From Actinomyces sp. (lineage in GTDB: Bacteria > Actinomycetota > Actinomycetes > Actinomycetales > Actinomycetaceae), in the NCBI RefSeq assembly GCF_030524025.1, contig NZ_JAUNHI010000018.1, forward strand, positions 1-48,526: a stretch of DNA of 48,526 nucleotides, given 5' to 3'. Below the pieces are notes generated by a model that was not told the origin of the DNA, ran no database searches, and worked only from the letters and a program-made list of their open reading frames with translations. Both the position numbers and the translations under genes were made by a program. Shown piece by piece: positions 36,767 to 46,645 of this stretch. The first letter of the stretch is position 1, and every line of letters starts with the position of its first letter.

Positions 36767-38902
36767 TCACAGGGGCTCGACGCTGAGCACGTGCGCGACC
36801 TGGCCGCCGAAGGGGTCGAGCCGCACATAGTTCGTCCCGCTCCAGTCGTAGGTGCTGCCGGTCAGCTCGTCGGTGACGCGCAGGACCGGGCGGGACCCGT
36901 CGGTGCCCGGCGGCAGGCCGAGCTGGTCGAGGTTGAGGAAGACCTCCCCCTCCTGGGCCCGGTGGGGGTCGAGGTTGACCACGGTCAGGACGACGTCCTC
37001 GCTCCCGGTGGGGCTGTGGGCCGCGTCGAGGCGCTTGGAGTAGGCAATGAGCGCGTCGTTGCTCGTGGGGTGGAACCAGATGTCCCGCAGCTGCTGGAGG
37101 GCGGGGTGCGCGGCGCGGGCGGCGTTGAGGCGGGTGAGGAGGTCCTCGATGCCGTTGGCGCGGGCGGCGGCGAAGTCACGCGGCTTGTACTCGTACTTCT
37201 CGTTGTCGATCTGCTCCTCGTAGCCCGGGCGCGGCGTGGACTCGGCCAGCTCGTAGCCCGAGTAGATGCCCCAGGTCGGCGACAGCGTGGACGCCAGGAC
37301 GGCGCGCAGCTTGAAGGCGGCCACCTTCCCGTTGGTCATGAAGGGCGTGAGGATGTCGTGGGTGGTGGGCCAGAAGGCGGGGCGCAGGACGTGGGCCGTG
37401 TCCTGGGAGAGCTCGACCATGTAGTCGGTCAGCTCCTCCTTGGTGTTGCGCCAGGCGAAGTAGGTGTAGCTCTGGCTGAAGCCGATCTTGCCCAGCGTGC
37501 GCATCATGGCCGGGCGGGTGAAGGCCTCGGCGAGGAAGAGCACCTCGGGGTGGGAGGCGCGCACCTCCCGGATGAGGCGCTGCCAGAACGGCAGCGGCTT
37601 GGTGTGCGGGTTGTCGACGCGGAAGATCGTCACGCCGTGCTCGACCCATGTCATGACCACCTCGAGGATGGCGCGGTAGATGCCCTCGGGGTCGTTGTCG
37701 AAGTTGAGGGGGTAGATGTCCTGGTACTTCTTCGGCGGGTTCTCAGCGTAGGCGATGGAGCCGTCGGCCAGGACCGTGAACCACTCGGGGTGCTCGCTGA
37801 CCCACGGGTGGTCCGGGGAGCACTGGAGGGCCAGGTCGAGGGCGACCTCCAACCCCAGCTCCCCGGCGCGCGCCACGAGGGCGTCGAAGTCCTCGAAGGT
37901 GCCCAGGTCGGGGTGGATGGCATCGTGCCCGCCGTCGGACGAGCCGATACCGTAGGGGGAGCCCGGGTCGCCGGGGCGGGCGGTCAACGTGTTGTTCCTG
38001 CCCTTGCGGTTGGTCGTCCCGATGGGGGAGATCGGGGTCAGGTAGAGCACGTCGAAGCCCATGGCGGCGATCCGGTCCAGGCGCGCCGTGGCGGTGCGCA
38101 GGGTCCCGGAGTGCCAGATCCCCCCGGAGTCGGTGCCCGCGCCCAGGGAGCGGGGGAAGATCTCGTACCAGGAGCCGACCAGAGCCCTGCGCCGGTCGAC
38201 CTGGAGGGGGTAGGTGGCCGAGGGCGAGACGAGGTCGCGCAGGGGCAGGCGGTCCAGGACCGAGACGACGGACTCGTCCAGGCCCGCGGCGAGCCGGGAG
38301 CCTGCGGGGGCCGAGCTGTCGCGCAGCGCGGCGGCCGCGGCGGTCAGGACCGCGGCGTCCTGGTCGGGGCGGCCCTCGACCCCGGCGGCGCGCTCGAGGA
38401 CCCGGGCGCCCTCCTCGAGCATGAGCTCGACGTCGACCCCCGCGGGGACCTTGATGCCGGCGTCATGGGCCCAGGTGGCGTAGGGGTCCGACCAGCCCTC
38501 GACCCTCAGGCCCCAGTCGCCGGGCTCCTCGGGAGCAAGACGGGCCTCGTAGAGGTCAAGGCCGGGGGCGATCTCCCGCATGCGCGCACTGGGGCCGTCG
38601 CTCCCGTCGGGGCGGACCAGGACGGCGGTGGCGCCGAAGCGGTCGTGTCCCTCGCGGAAGACCGTGGCGCGCACGGGAATGACCTCCCCGGGCACGGCCT
38701 TGGCCGGCCATCGACCGTCCTCGACGACGGGGAACACCTCGGTGACGGGGATCCGTCCCACCGGGGAGTACGGGGCGGGACGGGGGAACACGGTTTCGGG
38801 CGCGGGGCCCTGGGACGGCGAGGTCGGGGCGTTGGACGGCATGGTCTTCACGGCGGCCTTTCGTGTGGACGCCGTGCGGCGGCGCGGCGTGCTGGGGGTC
38901 AC
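36767..38902 (-). CDS. glgE: Alpha-1,4-glucan:maltose-1-phosphate maltosyltransferase
   Basis: A 711-residue GH13_3 enzyme that transfers maltosyl units from maltose-1-phosphate to alpha-1,4-glucan, the defining step of the GlgE pathway. Features include PVTEVFPVVEDGRWPAKAV near residue 52, SWYEIFPRS (244-252), NPPKKYQDIYPLNFDND (388-404), the nucleophile D430 (FRVDNPHTKP) and acid/base E459 (FLAEAFTRP). GTG at 38902 lies 6 nt after a TACGCT box and is taken as a leaderless start; GTG at 38851, with GAAAGG upstream, would give 694 residues and is also possible because the first 35 residues are low complexity. A strong terminator follows. Confidence 0.96.
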   Translation of the reverse strand: MTPSTPRRRTASTRKAAVKTMPSNAPTSPSQGPAPETVFPRPAPYSPVGRIPVTEVFPVVEDGRWPAKAVPGEVIPVRATVFREGHDRFGATAVLVRPDGSDGPSARMREIAPGLDLYEARLAPEEPGDWGLRVEGWSDPYATWAHDAGIKVPAGVDVELMLEEGARVLERAAGVEGRPDQDAAVLTAAAAALRDSSAPAGSRLAAGLDESVVSVLDRLPLRDLVSPSATYPLQVDRRRALVGSWYEIFPRSLGAGTDSGGIWHSGTLRTATARLDRIAAMGFDVLYLTPISPIGTTNRKGRNNTLTARPGDPGSPYGIGSSDGGHDAIHPDLGTFEDFDALVARAGELGLEVALDLALQCSPDHPWVSEHPEWFTVLADGSIAYAENPPKKYQDIYPLNFDNDPEGIYRAILEVVMTWVEHGVTIFRVDNPHTKPLPFWQRLIREVRASHPEVLFLAEAFTRPAMMRTLGKIGFSQSYTYFAWRNTKEELTDYMVELSQDTAHVLRPAFWPTTHDILTPFMTNGKVAAFKLRAVLASTLSPTWGIYSGYELAESTPRPGYEEQIDNEKYEYKPRDFAAARANGIEDLLTRLNAARAAHPALQQLRDIWFHPTSNDALIAYSKRLDAAHSPTGSEDVVLTVVNLDPHRAQEGEVFLNLDQLGLPPGTDGSRPVLRVTDELTGSTYDWSGTNYVRLDPFGGQVAHVLSVEPL

Positions 38903-38908
38903 ATGACA

Positions 38909-38938
38909 AGCGTACGGCTCGGACGCGGGTCAGTCACA
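38909..38938 (-). promoter_or_regulatory. Leaderless promoter of glgE
   Basis: On the minus strand TGTGAC (38933-38938), an 18-nt spacer and TACGCT (38909-38914), which ends 6 nt before the GTG at 38902. Confidence 0.5.
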
Positions 38939-39044
38939 TTTGTCGGACCATGCCGGGGCGCCGCGCCGGGGCGCGGTGCCGGGAGCAGCAGCCCTGGGGC
39001 CATGACCGGCTCCGGGCCCTGGGCTCCGGTGGGCGCGGAGCCGG

Positions 39045-40175
39045 TCAGTAGTCCATGTGCATGGCGCTGCGCACCGCGTCCAGGGTGGTCTGGGCGACCT
39101 CCCGGGCGCGGTCGTTGCCCTCGCGCAGGACGGAGCGCAGATGAGCCTCGTCGGCGACGAGCTCGGCCCGGCGGGCGCGGATGGGCGCGAAGTACTCGTT
39201 GACCGCCTCGGTGGTCAGCCTCTTGAGGGCGCCCGCCCCCGCGTCGCCGATGCGCTCGGCGATCTGCTCGGGCGTGCCCGCCCCGCACAGGGAGGCGAGG
39301 GTCAGCAGGTTGGACACCTCGGGACGGCCCACCGGGTCGTAGGTGATGAGCCGCTCGGAGTCGGTCTTGGCCTTCCTCAGCGCGGCTGCCGTCTCATCGG
39401 CGCTCATCCGCAGCTCGATGGTGTTGCGGCGCGACTTGCTCATCTTCTCCCCGTCCAGGCCCAGCAGGAGGGGGGCCTCGGACAAAAGCGCCTCGGGGCG
39501 GCGGAACACCGGGTGCTTCGCGAGGGCCCGTCCGTAGCGCTTGTCGAAGCGCTGGGCGATGAGGCGCGCCTGCTCGAGGTGGGGGAGCTGGTCCTTGCCC
39601 ACCGGGACCAGGTTGGCCTGGCAGAACAGGATATCGGCGGCCTGGTGGACGGGGTAGGTCAGGAGCAGGCCGCTCATGGCCCGTCCGCCGGTGGCCTCCA
39701 GCTCGGCCTTGACCGTGGGGTTGCGATGCAGCTCGGACTCGGTGACCAGGGACAGGAAGGGCAGCATGAGTTGGTTGGCGGCGGGCACGGCCGAGTGGAC
39801 GAAGACGGTCGAGCGCGCCGGGTCGACCCCCACGGCCAGGGTGTCGGCCACGAGCGACAGGACGCGTTCGCGCAGGGGGCCCACGCCGTCGCGATCGGTG
39901 ATGACCTGGTAGTCGGCCACGAGGATCCAGGTGTCGACACCGCGGTCCTGGATCGACTTCCACGAGTGCATCGTCCCGAAGTAGTGGCCCAGGTGCATGT
40001 TGCCCGTCGGGCGCGCGCCGGTGAGCATGCGGTAGCGGCCCGGGTTGACCTCGAGGTCGGCCTGGATCTCGGCGCTGCGGGCCAGGGTGCGGGCCAGGGA
40101 TGCCTCGTCGGTGGAGCGGGCCAGGGCGTCCTCGGCGCTCGAGGGTGTCGCCGCGGTGGGGTTCTGCTGGGTCAT
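39045..40175 (-). CDS. trpS: Tryptophanyl-tRNA synthetase
   Basis: A 376-residue class I aminoacyl-tRNA synthetase charging tRNA-Trp. GARPTGNMHLGHY carries the HIGH-type motif HLGH at 61-64, and KMSKS is at 244-248. The ATG at 40175 is 7 nt from TAGGAT, suggesting a leaderless start; an in-frame ATG nine nt upstream overlaps that box. It is a housekeeping gene inserted within the alpha-glucan cluster, between glgE and glgX, on the same strand. Confidence 0.96.
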   Translation of the reverse strand: MTQQNPTAATPSSAEDALARSTDEASLARTLARSAEIQADLEVNPGRYRMLTGARPTGNMHLGHYFGTMHSWKSIQDRGVDTWILVADYQVITDRDGVGPLRERVLSLVADTLAVGVDPARSTVFVHSAVPAANQLMLPFLSLVTESELHRNPTVKAELEATGGRAMSGLLLTYPVHQAADILFCQANLVPVGKDQLPHLEQARLIAQRFDKRYGRALAKHPVFRRPEALLSEAPLLLGLDGEKMSKSRRNTIELRMSADETAAALRKAKTDSERLITYDPVGRPEVSNLLTLASLCGAGTPEQIAERIGDAGAGALKRLTTEAVNEYFAPIRARRAELVADEAHLRSVLREGNDRAREVAQTTLDAVRSAMHMDY

Positions 40176-40182
40176 GCGCGTC

Positions 40183-40188
40183 ATCCTA
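40183..40188 (-). promoter_or_regulatory. -10 box of leaderless trpS promoter
   Basis: TAGGAT on the minus strand ends 7 nt before the ATG at 40175. Part of it (AGGA) could instead act as a weak ribosome binding site. Confidence 0.4.
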
Positions 40189-40259
40189 AGCGCGGTCGCA
40201 GCGGTCATCGTCCGCAGGTCGCGGTGTGGGGACCGGCCCGGCGTCAGGGGCACGCCGAC

Positions 40260-42572
40260 TCACTGACCCAACGGCTCGCCCAAAGGCTCCCCGGAGAAGT
40301 AGATCCGCATCGACAGCGGGTCCAGGGTGGTCGTGTCTCCGGGCCGGTCCTGGCGGCAGTCAGCGCCGCCGCGCTCGGCACGTCTGGCCGGCGGGGGAGC
40401 GGGCCCGCGCCGCACACGCCGGGCCAGGGCGAAAGCCGAGGTCTGCGGCCGCGGCACAGCCCAGGTGGAGTCCCACACGAGGTGCCAGTCGGTGGTGTGG
40501 CCCTCGGGCAGCACGACGTCGACCTGGTCGAGCGTGCCGTTGATGACCACGAGCAGGTCATCGTCGTCCAAGGGCCGGCCGTTGCGCAGCATCTGGACCA
40601 CCCGGGTGCCGGCGTCGTGCCACGCCCCGGAGTCCATGGGCGTGCCGCTCGCCTGGAACCACGCCAAGTCGGGGATGGTGTCGCCCTCGGGAACCGCGCC
40701 GGTGGCGAAGGAGGTGGGACGCAGGACCGGGTGCTCGTTGCGCAGGGAGATGAGGAACCGGGTCGTGGCGATGAGGTCGCGCTGCCAGGTCGACAGCTCC
40801 CAGTTGAACCAGGAGATCTCCGAGTCCTGGCAGTAGGAGTTGTTGTTGCCCTGCTGGGTGCGGCCCATCTCGTCCCCGCCCAGGATCATGGGCGTGCCGG
40901 CCGAGATGAACAGGGTGCCCAGAACGTTGCGCGAGGACCGGCGCCGCAGGACCTCGATGGGCCCGCCGCCCATGCCCTCGGGCACCGGCCCCTCGAAGCC
41001 GTGGTTCCAGGAACGGTTGTCGTCGGTGCCGTCCCGGTTGTCCTCCCCGTTGGCCAGGTTGTGCTTGTGGTCATAGCTGACCAGGTCGCGCAGGGTGAAG
41101 CCGTCGTGGGCGGTGACGAAGTTGACCGAGCCCAAGGGGCCCCGGCCCCCGGGGTACTCCCCGTAGGAGAACATGTCGGCGCTGCCCGACAGGCGTGTGG
41201 CCAGGTCGCGCAGGTCCATGCCGTGGCGCCCCTTGGACATCTCCATGGCGTCGCGCAGCCAGAAGGAGCGCACCGTGCCGCGGTAGCGGTCGTTCCAGTC
41301 GTGGAAGGGCGAGGGGAACTCGCCGGTGCGCCAGCCGCCCGGCCCGATGTCCCATGGCTCGGCGATGAGCTTGACCCGCTGGAGGACGGGGTCGGTGGCG
41401 ATGCCGATGAGCAGGGGGTGGCGCGCGTGGAACTCACTGGCGTCCCGCCCCAGGGTGACGGCCAGGTCGAAGCGGAACCCGTCGATGCCCACCTCGGTGA
41501 CCCAGTAGCGCAGGGAGTCCAGGGTGAGCTGGACCGCACGCGTGGAGCGGAAGTCGACCGTGTTGCCGGTACCGGTGACGTCGACGTACTGGGCCGGACG
41601 GTGGTTGGCGTGCAGGTAGTACTCGAGGTTGTCCAGTCCGCGCAGGGACAGCGTCGGCCCGTCGACGCCGGACTCGCAGGTGTGGTTGTAGACCACGTCC
41701 ATGATGACCTCGAGCCCCGCCTCGTGCAGCAGCGAGACCATGCCGCGGACCTCGTCGAGAACCGCCTGCGGCCCCCGCCTCCTGGCTGCTGCCGTGGCGT
41801 AGGTGGGCTCCGGGGCGAAGTAGGACAGGGTCGAGTAGCCCCAGTAGTTGGTCCGGCCCCGCTGAAGGAGGAAGGCCTCGGAAAAGCCCGCGTGGATGGG
41901 CAGGAGCTCGACAGAGGTCACCCCCAGGGACTTGAGGTGGGTGATCGCCGCGGGATGGGCCAGGCCGGCGTAGGTGCCCCGCAGCTCGGCGGGTATCTCG
42001 GGCATGTCGTGGGTCATGCCTTTGACGTGGGTCTCGTAGATGACCGTGCGGTCCATGGGGACCCGTGGTCCGGGGACGATGGGGAACTGCGCACCGACGA
42101 CGACGCCTCGCGCGGCGTCGTCGGCCGAGTCCAGGTCCGAGGGCATGAGGGGAAAGCCGGTGGGCTCGAGATCCTGGGTGACCGCGTGGGCGAACAGCGA
42201 GGGGCTGAGCCGGGGCGTGGTGTCGATGGCCCGGGCGTAAGGGTCCAGGAGCAGCTTGCGGGGGTTGAACAGCAGGCCCTCGGAGGGGTTCCACGCACCG
42301 TGCACCCGGTACCCGTAGCGCTGGCCCGCGCCGACGCCCTCGACATGTGCGCTCCAGGCCCCCCGCGACGGGCCGTGCATGCCCACCCGCTGCTCGGAGA
42401 CGACGCGTCCCTGCGCGTCGGTCTCCACCAGGCACAGGTCCACCGCGTGCGCCCGGGGCGCGACCACGGCGAAGTCGGCGCCGTCCGCGACAAGGGTGGC
42501 CCCCAGGCGCGTGGGGTCGAGGGCGCTGGAGGCGGCGAGGGGTGCCGGCTCCGACGTGGGCAGGACGGACAT
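40260..42572 (-). CDS. glgX: Glycogen debranching enzyme GlgX
   Basis: A 770-residue GH13_11 isoamylase-type enzyme that removes short alpha-1,6 branches from phosphorylase-trimmed glycogen. A CBM48 region (about 20-110) is followed by VYNHTCESG, the nucleophile D369 in [12 protein letters not shown], acid/base E405 in LIAEPWD and the third acid in [12 protein letters not shown], with [16 protein letters not shown] after it. The C-terminal 60 residues include a basic Pro/Arg-rich linker before the final strand [11 protein letters not shown] chose ATG 42572 because GACAAT ends 7 nt before it; ATG 42581 is the alternative and lacks a ribosome binding site. Confidence 0.95.
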   Translation of the reverse strand: MSVLPTSEPAPLAASSALDPTRLGATLVADGADFAVVAPRAHAVDLCLVETDAQGRVVSEQRVGMHGPSRGAWSAHVEGVGAGQRYGYRVHGAWNPSEGLLFNPRKLLLDPYARAIDTTPRLSPSLFAHAVTQDLEPTGFPLMPSDLDSADDAARGVVVGAQFPIVPGPRVPMDRTVIYETHVKGMTHDMPEIPAELRGTYAGLAHPAAITHLKSLGVTSVELLPIHAGFSEAFLLQRGRTNYWGYSTLSYFAPEPTYATAAARRRGPQAVLDEVRGMVSLLHEAGLEVIMDVVYNHTCESGVDGPTLSLRGLDNLEYYLHANHRPAQYVDVTGTGNTVDFRSTRAVQLTLDSLRYWVTEVGIDGFRFDLAVTLGRDASEFHARHPLLIGIATDPVLQRVKLIAEPWDIGPGGWRTGEFPSPFHDWNDRYRGTVRSFWLRDAMEMSKGRHGMDLRDLATRLSGSADMFSYGEYPGGRGPLGSVNFVTAHDGFTLRDLVSYDHKHNLANGEDNRDGTDDNRSWNHGFEGPVPEGMGGGPIEVLRRRSSRNVLGTLFISAGTPMILGGDEMGRTQQGNNNSYCQDSEISWFNWELSTWQRDLIATTRFLISLRNEHPVLRPTSFATGAVPEGDTIPDLAWFQASGTPMDSGAWHDAGTRVVQMLRNGRPLDDDDLLVVINGTLDQVDVVLPEGHTTDWHLVWDSTWAVPRPQTSAFALARRVRRGPAPPPARRAERGGADCRQDRPGDTTTLDPLSMRIYFSGEPLGEPLGQ

Positions 42573-42579
42573 GTCACCC

Positions 42580-42609
42580 ATTGTCCGACCACTGCCCGAT
42601 GAGCGACAA
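42580..42609 (-). promoter_or_regulatory. Leaderless promoter of glgX
   Basis: On the minus strand TTGTCG (42604-42609), an 18-nt spacer and GACAAT (42580-42585), ending 7 nt before the ATG at 42572. The divergent etfB start lies about 100 bp away. Confidence 0.45.
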
Positions 42610-42709
42610 CCGGTGGAAGGCGACAGTGGTCACCTTCAGGACGGCTGAGCGGGCAGACGTGAGACAGCACTCACCGGAGCCTGCAGAGAGATATGGCAAC
42701 CTTGTCGGC

Positions 42710-43468
42710 ATGAAAATCGTGGTCTGCATCAAGCACGTCCCCGACGTGCAGTCCGAGCGGCGGCTTGAGGACGGCCGCCTCGTGCGCGGTGAGGACGACG
42801 TCCTCAACGAGCTCGACGAGAACGCCGTCGAGGCGGCCGTCAGCCTCGTGGATGACCACGGGGGCGAGGTGGTCGCCCTGACCATGGGGCCCGAGGATGC
42901 TGAGGACGGTGTGCGCCGCGCCCTGCAGATGGGTGCCGACTCCGGGGTGATCGTGAGCGACGCCGCCTTGGAGGGGGCCGATGTCGTGACCACCGCACGG
43001 GCCTTGGCGGCGGCGATCACCCGCGTCGGCGGGGTGGACCTCGTCATCACGGGCATGGCCTCGCTGGACGCGATGACCTCGATGCTGCCCGGAGCGCTGG
43101 CCGCAGCGCTGGGACTCCCCGCCCTGACCCTGGCCAACGGGCTCGAGGTCGACGCGGGCACGGTGAGTGTGACCCGCTCGGTGGGCGCGGTCCGCGAGGT
43201 GCTCTCCTGCCCCCTGCCCGCCCTGGTCTCCGTGACCGACCAGGCCAACGAGCCCCGTTACCCCAACTTCGCGGCGATGCGCGCCGCCAAGAAGAAGCCG
43301 GTGGAGACCTGGTCCGCCGCCGACATCGGCCTTGAGGTGCCCTCGCCCGGGGTGGCGGTTGTCGACTCCCAGGCCAGGCCCGCCCGCCAGGCCGGCACGA
43401 TCCGCACCGACGCCGGCCAGGCGGGCCGCGAGCTCGCTGCCTGGCTCGTCGAGTCCAAGCTCGTCTAA
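42710..43468 (+). CDS. etfB: Electron transfer flavoprotein beta subunit
   Basis: A 252-residue EtfB starting MKIVVCIKHVPDV. It has the AMP-binding region DLVITGMASLDAMTSMLPG and the recognition segment around VTDQANEPRYPNFAAMRAAKKKP. With EtfA it carries electrons from flavin dehydrogenases (for example acyl-CoA dehydrogenases) to the membrane or to a bifurcating partner. No such dehydrogenase is in the window. The ATG lacks a ribosome binding site and a weak CAACCT box ends 7 nt before it. etfA follows after 16 nt. Confidence 0.95.
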   Translation: MKIVVCIKHVPDVQSERRLEDGRLVRGEDDVLNELDENAVEAAVSLVDDHGGEVVALTMGPEDAEDGVRRALQMGADSGVIVSDAALEGADVVTTARALAAAITRVGGVDLVITGMASLDAMTSMLPGALAAALGLPALTLANGLEVDAGTVSVTRSVGAVREVLSCPLPALVSVTDQANEPRYPNFAAMRAAKKKPVETWSAADIGLEVPSPGVAVVDSQARPARQAGTIRTDAGQAGRELAAWLVESKLV

Positions 43469-43484
43469 GGAAGAAGACACGACC

Positions 43485-44471
43485 ATGATCGACGCACCCG
43501 TCCTCGTCCTCGCCGACCTCGACGCGGCAGGGGCCCCCACCGCACCCGCCCTGGAGCTGATCAGCGCGGCCCGAACCCTGACCAGCGGTGAGGTCACCGC
43601 CCTCGTGCTGGCCGGCCCCGACCAGGCGGCCGCGGCCGGCCCCGCGCTGAGCGGCTGCGGTGCTGTCCGGGTGCTCGCGGTCGACCCGGCCGCCGCGGTC
43701 ACGGCGGCCGGCGCGGCCGATGCCGTCGTCGCGGCCGTCGGCGCCTACGCCCCGGGGGTCGTGCTCGTCACCAGCGACTACCGCGGTAAGGAGATCGCCG
43801 GGCGCGCCGCAGTCCTTCTGGACTCGGCCTGCGCCAGCGATGTCGCCGACCTCGAGATCGTCGGCGAGGAGCTGCGCGCCTCCAAGCTCGTCCTGTCGGG
43901 CTCGTGGACGACGACCCTGGCGGTGGCGCCCGGCACGGGTCGTGTCCCGGTCGTCGCGGTGCGCCCCGGCGCCGTCGAGGCCGCCCCGGTGCCTGCCCCC
44001 TCTCCGGCGCCCGTCGAGCAGCTGGCCGTCGAGCTGTCCCCGGAGGCCTCGGCCGTCACCCTCGTTTCGAGTGAGCAGACCACCGTGGCTGCGGGCCCCG
44101 ACCTCGTCGAGGCGCGCACCGTCGTCGTCGGCGGGCGGGGCGTCGACGGCGACTTCGACCTCGTCCGCTCGCTGGCCGAGCCCCTCGGCGCCGCGGTCGG
44201 CGCGACCCGGGTGGCCTGCGACGAGGGGTGGATCGAGCGCAGCGCCCAGGTGGGACAGACCGGCGTGTCCATCGCGCCGCGCCTCTACATCGGTCTGGGC
44301 GTCTCGGGCGCCGTGCACCACACGAGCGGTATCCAGGGCGCGGGGACGATCGTGGCCATCTGTGACGACTCCGAGGCGCCGATCTTCGAGATGGCCGACT
44401 TCGGTGTCGTCGGCGACGTCACCCAGGTCGTGCCCCAGCTGGTCGAGGAGCTCGAGCGGCTGCGCCCCTGA
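43485..44471 (+). CDS. etfA: Electron transfer flavoprotein alpha subunit
   Basis: A 328-residue EtfA. The N-terminal domain is Ala-rich; the C-terminal FAD-binding domain has VVGGRGVDG, QVGQTGVSIAPRLYIGLGVSGAVHHTSGIQ (shown in part here as QVGQTG and GVSGAVHHTSG) and ADFGVVGDVTQVVP. The ATG at 43485 is preceded by AAGGAAGA. It forms the heterodimer with EtfB. Two hairpins follow the stop. Confidence 0.94.
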   Translation: MIDAPVLVLADLDAAGAPTAPALELISAARTLTSGEVTALVLAGPDQAAAAGPALSGCGAVRVLAVDPAAAVTAAGAADAVVAAVGAYAPGVVLVTSDYRGKEIAGRAAVLLDSACASDVADLEIVGEELRASKLVLSGSWTTTLAVAPGTGRVPVVAVRPGAVEAAPVPAPSPAPVEQLAVELSPEASAVTLVSSEQTTVAAGPDLVEARTVVVGGRGVDGDFDLVRSLAEPLGAAVGATRVACDEGWIERSAQVGQTGVSIAPRLYIGLGVSGAVHHTSGIQGAGTIVAICDDSEAPIFEMADFGVVGDVTQVVPQLVEELERLRP

Positions 44472-44473
44472 GT

Positions 44474-44620
44474 GCCCCTGGCCGGGGCGCCGAGTAGTGC
44501 CCCATGCCAACAGGCGGCTGAACCAGCTCGCAGGATGCGACCGTGCCCCCCGGCGGGGACTGGCTGCTGCGCATTGTCGAGGCCGAACCATGCCCCCGAG
44601 CTCCGTGTCGAGCTCGGGGG
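44474..44620 (+). terminator. Hairpins downstream of etfA
   Basis: A small GCCCC/GGGGC hairpin (44474-44488) follows the stop directly, and a stronger 11-bp stem CCCCCGAGCTC (44593-44603) with GAGCTCGGGGG (44610-44620) lies further on. The second is the better terminator. Confidence 0.65.
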
Positions 44621-44730
44621 CCGTTCGTCGGACTGGTCGTCGACCATCCGGGCATCGAAGCCCGTGCTCCCTCCACTGTTGCAGGACATGACGACGATCC
44701 CACGGGCCGGGAGTCGACGGTCCCGGAGGG

Positions 44731-45174
44731 CACCTCGTCGACGACTTCCGTCTGCGGATCGTCTCGGGCCAGTGGCCCGCCGGCGGGCCGGATCGTGGCC
44801 TCATGGGTGCCAACGGCTGCGGCAAGACCACCCTGCTCAAGATCCTTGCCGGCGTCCTGGCGGACTACGACGGCACGGTCACCATCGCCGGCCACCGCCC
44901 CGGGCACCAGAGCAAGGCACTCGCATCCTTCCTGCCCGATGCCTCCTTCCTCGACTCCGATCTCACCGCGACCCGCGCGGTGGACCTGTTCGCCCGGCTC
45001 TTCGCCGATTTCGACCCGGCCAAGGCCACCCACCTCATCTCCGACGTCGAGCCGATCATCGACTCGGTGGTCTTCATCAAGGATGGGCGTCTGCTGTTGG
45101 CGGGCGACGCCGACGACCTGCGCCAGGCCCACGGCATGAGCCTGGACGCCCTGTTCCGAAATGAGTACCGCTGA
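44731..45174 (+). pseudogene. ABC transporter ATPase, internally deleted
   Basis: The remnant begins in the frame with HLVDDFRLRIVSGQ, which has no start codon of its own after an in-frame stop upstream; the first ATG is at 44803. Walker A is intact (GANGCGKTTLLKILAG), as is the following DYDGTVTIAGHRPGHQSKAL region to LFADFDPAKA. The chain then jumps directly to THLISDVEPIIDSVVFIKDG, the segment that normally follows Walker B and the switch histidine. Roughly 80 residues, holding the signature motif and Walker B, are missing without a frame change. An extra WPAGGPDR lies just before Walker A. It cannot hydrolyse ATP. The family is the GntR-linked (YtrB/BcrA-like) exporter ATPases. It overlaps the next remnant by 1 nt. 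Confidence 0.8.
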
Positions 45175-45422
45175 TGCTGCGCACGCTGTTCGTCCAGGAG
45201 GTCCGCACCCAGGCGCCCCGCAACGCCGCCGTCCTCGGCGTGGACATGACCACCGGCGATCTGACCACCCGCATCATGTGGCCCGAGTTCCTGGAGGCCG
45301 TGAGGACCGGTGTCGATCCGACCGTTGTGGGTGCCGGCAGCGTGCTCGTCGGCCCACTGCTGGCGGCGGTACTGGTGTGGTGGGCGGTGCGCGCGATCGA
45401 GCGGCACAACTGCCTGCGCTGA
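45174..45422 (+). pseudogene. ABC transporter permease, internally deleted
   Basis: Starts with an ATG overlapping the ATPase stop. Residues 1-22 (MLRTLFVQEVRTQAPRNAAV) look like the cytoplasmic N-terminus of a permease, and the last part (VGAGSVLVGPLLAAVLVWWAVRAIERHNCLR, abbreviated) is one transmembrane helix with a charged end, as at the C-terminus of such proteins. The several helices expected between are absent, leaving 82 residues. It appears to have suffered the same kind of in-frame internal loss as the ATPase. Confidence 0.6.
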
Positions 45423-45434
45423 GCCGGCGCGCCC

Positions 45435-46562
45435 TCAGGTGATGGTGGCCTGGGCCAGGACCCGGTCGCCGTCACACGGGGGCGCGCTGTCGTAGATGAC
45501 GACCGACTGTCCCGCCGCGACCCCGCGCACCGGCTCGTTCAGCCCGGCGCTGAGGGTTCCGGCTCCCGGGTCGACGACGACGTCGGCGCCGACGACCCGT
45601 CCGTGCGCCCGCACCTGCACGCCCACCTGCCGCCAGCCCATGGCGGTCCCGAGTTCCTCGGGCTCGGCCAGGAGCACGAGGCCATCGCCGGCCACGGTCG
45701 AGCGGCTGAGCAGCTCGGCCGGCCCGACCACCACCTCATTGGCCTGTGGCCGGGTCTCCAGCACGTAGCGGGGGCGCCCGTCGGGGGACGGGCGGGTCAG
45801 GCCCAGTCCCTTGCGCTGGCCCACGGTGAAGCCGAAGTAGCCCTCGTGGGTGCCCAGGACCTCGCCGTCGGGGGACACGAGCCTGCCCGGCTCGGCCCCC
45901 AGGCTGCGGGTCAGGAAGCCACGGGTGTCGCCGTCGGCCACGAAGCAGATGTCGTAGGAGTCGGGCTTGTCGGCCACCGGCAGGCCCCTGCGCTCGGCCT
46001 CCGCACGGACCGCGCCCTTGGAGGGGGCGTCCCCCAGGGGAAACAGCGCACGGCTGAGCCCCGAGCGCCCGGAGACCGCCAAGACGTAGGACTGGTCCTT
46101 GGCGGTGTCGACGGCGCGGCGCAGCTCGACCCCCTGCGCCTGGCCGGGCCTGCCCGCCGCCGCCCCACCGCTGAGGCGCGCGTAGTGGCCGGTGGCCACG
46201 GCGTCGAAGCCCAGGGCGAGGGCGCGCTCGAGCAGGGCGTCGAACTTGACCCGTTCGTTGCAGCGCACACAGGGGTTGGGGGTGCGCCCGGCCCTGTACT
46301 CGGCCAGGAAGTCGGACACGACGCGTTGGGTGAACTCCTGGGACAGGTCCCACACGTAGAAGGGGATCCCGAGGATCTCGGCGGCCCAACGGGCGTCGGA
46401 GGCGTCCTCGATGGAGCAGCATCCCCGTGCCCCCGCCCGGGTGGCGGCAGGCTCCCGGGACAGAGCCATGTGGACACCGACCACCTCATGGCCGGCGTCG
46501 ACGGCGCGTGCCGCGGCCACGGCGGAGTCGACCCCGCCGGACAGGGCTGCCAGTACGCGCAC
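45435..46562 (-). CDS. mnmA: tRNA-specific 2-thiouridylase MnmA
   Basis: A 375-residue enzyme that thiolates uridine 34 of tRNAs for Lys, Glu and Gln. The ATP-pyrophosphatase loop SGGVDS is at 8-13, the catalytic cysteine C101 in [12 protein letters not shown], and the partner C206 in [22 protein letters not shown] and the C-terminal beta-barrel follow. GTG at 46562 has AAGGAG upstream. It lies 83 nt downstream of the cysteine desulfurase gene on the same strand, which provides the sulfur; the two form one unit. Confidence 0.96.
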   Translation of the reverse strand: MRVLAALSGGVDSAVAAARAVDAGHEVVGVHMALSREPAATRAGARGCCSIEDASDARWAAEILGIPFYVWDLSQEFTQRVVSDFLAEYRAGRTPNPCVRCNERVKFDALLERALALGFDAVATGHYARLSGGAAAGRPGQAQGVELRRAVDTAKDQSYVLAVSGRSGLSRALFPLGDAPSKGAVRAEAERRGLPVADKPDSYDICFVADGDTRGFLTRSLGAEPGRLVSPDGEVLGTHEGYFGFTVGQRKGLGLTRPSPDGRPRYVLETRPQANEVVVGPAELLSRSTVAGDGLVLLAEPEELGTAMGWRQVGVQVRAHGRVVGADVVVDPGAGTLSAGLNEPVRGVAAGQSVVIYDSAPPCDGDRVLAQATIT

Positions 46563-46645
46563 ACGGCTCCTTCAGCAAGACGATGACGAGGACAATGAAA
46601 TCGGGGCGCATCCTAACGCGTCAGTGGCCCGGTGCGGGGCAGGGC

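Noticed and set aside
40260-40500. Possible frameshift in the C-terminus of GlgX, which has a basic Pro/Arg-rich linker
   Set aside because: The frame returns to a family-like end ([13 protein letters not shown]) without change, so it is better read as a variable linker.
39057-42602. A 1181-codon plus-strand frame opposite trpS and glgX
   Set aside because: It is the antisense shadow of two well-supported genes in high-GC DNA; its composition is low complexity and it matches no domain.
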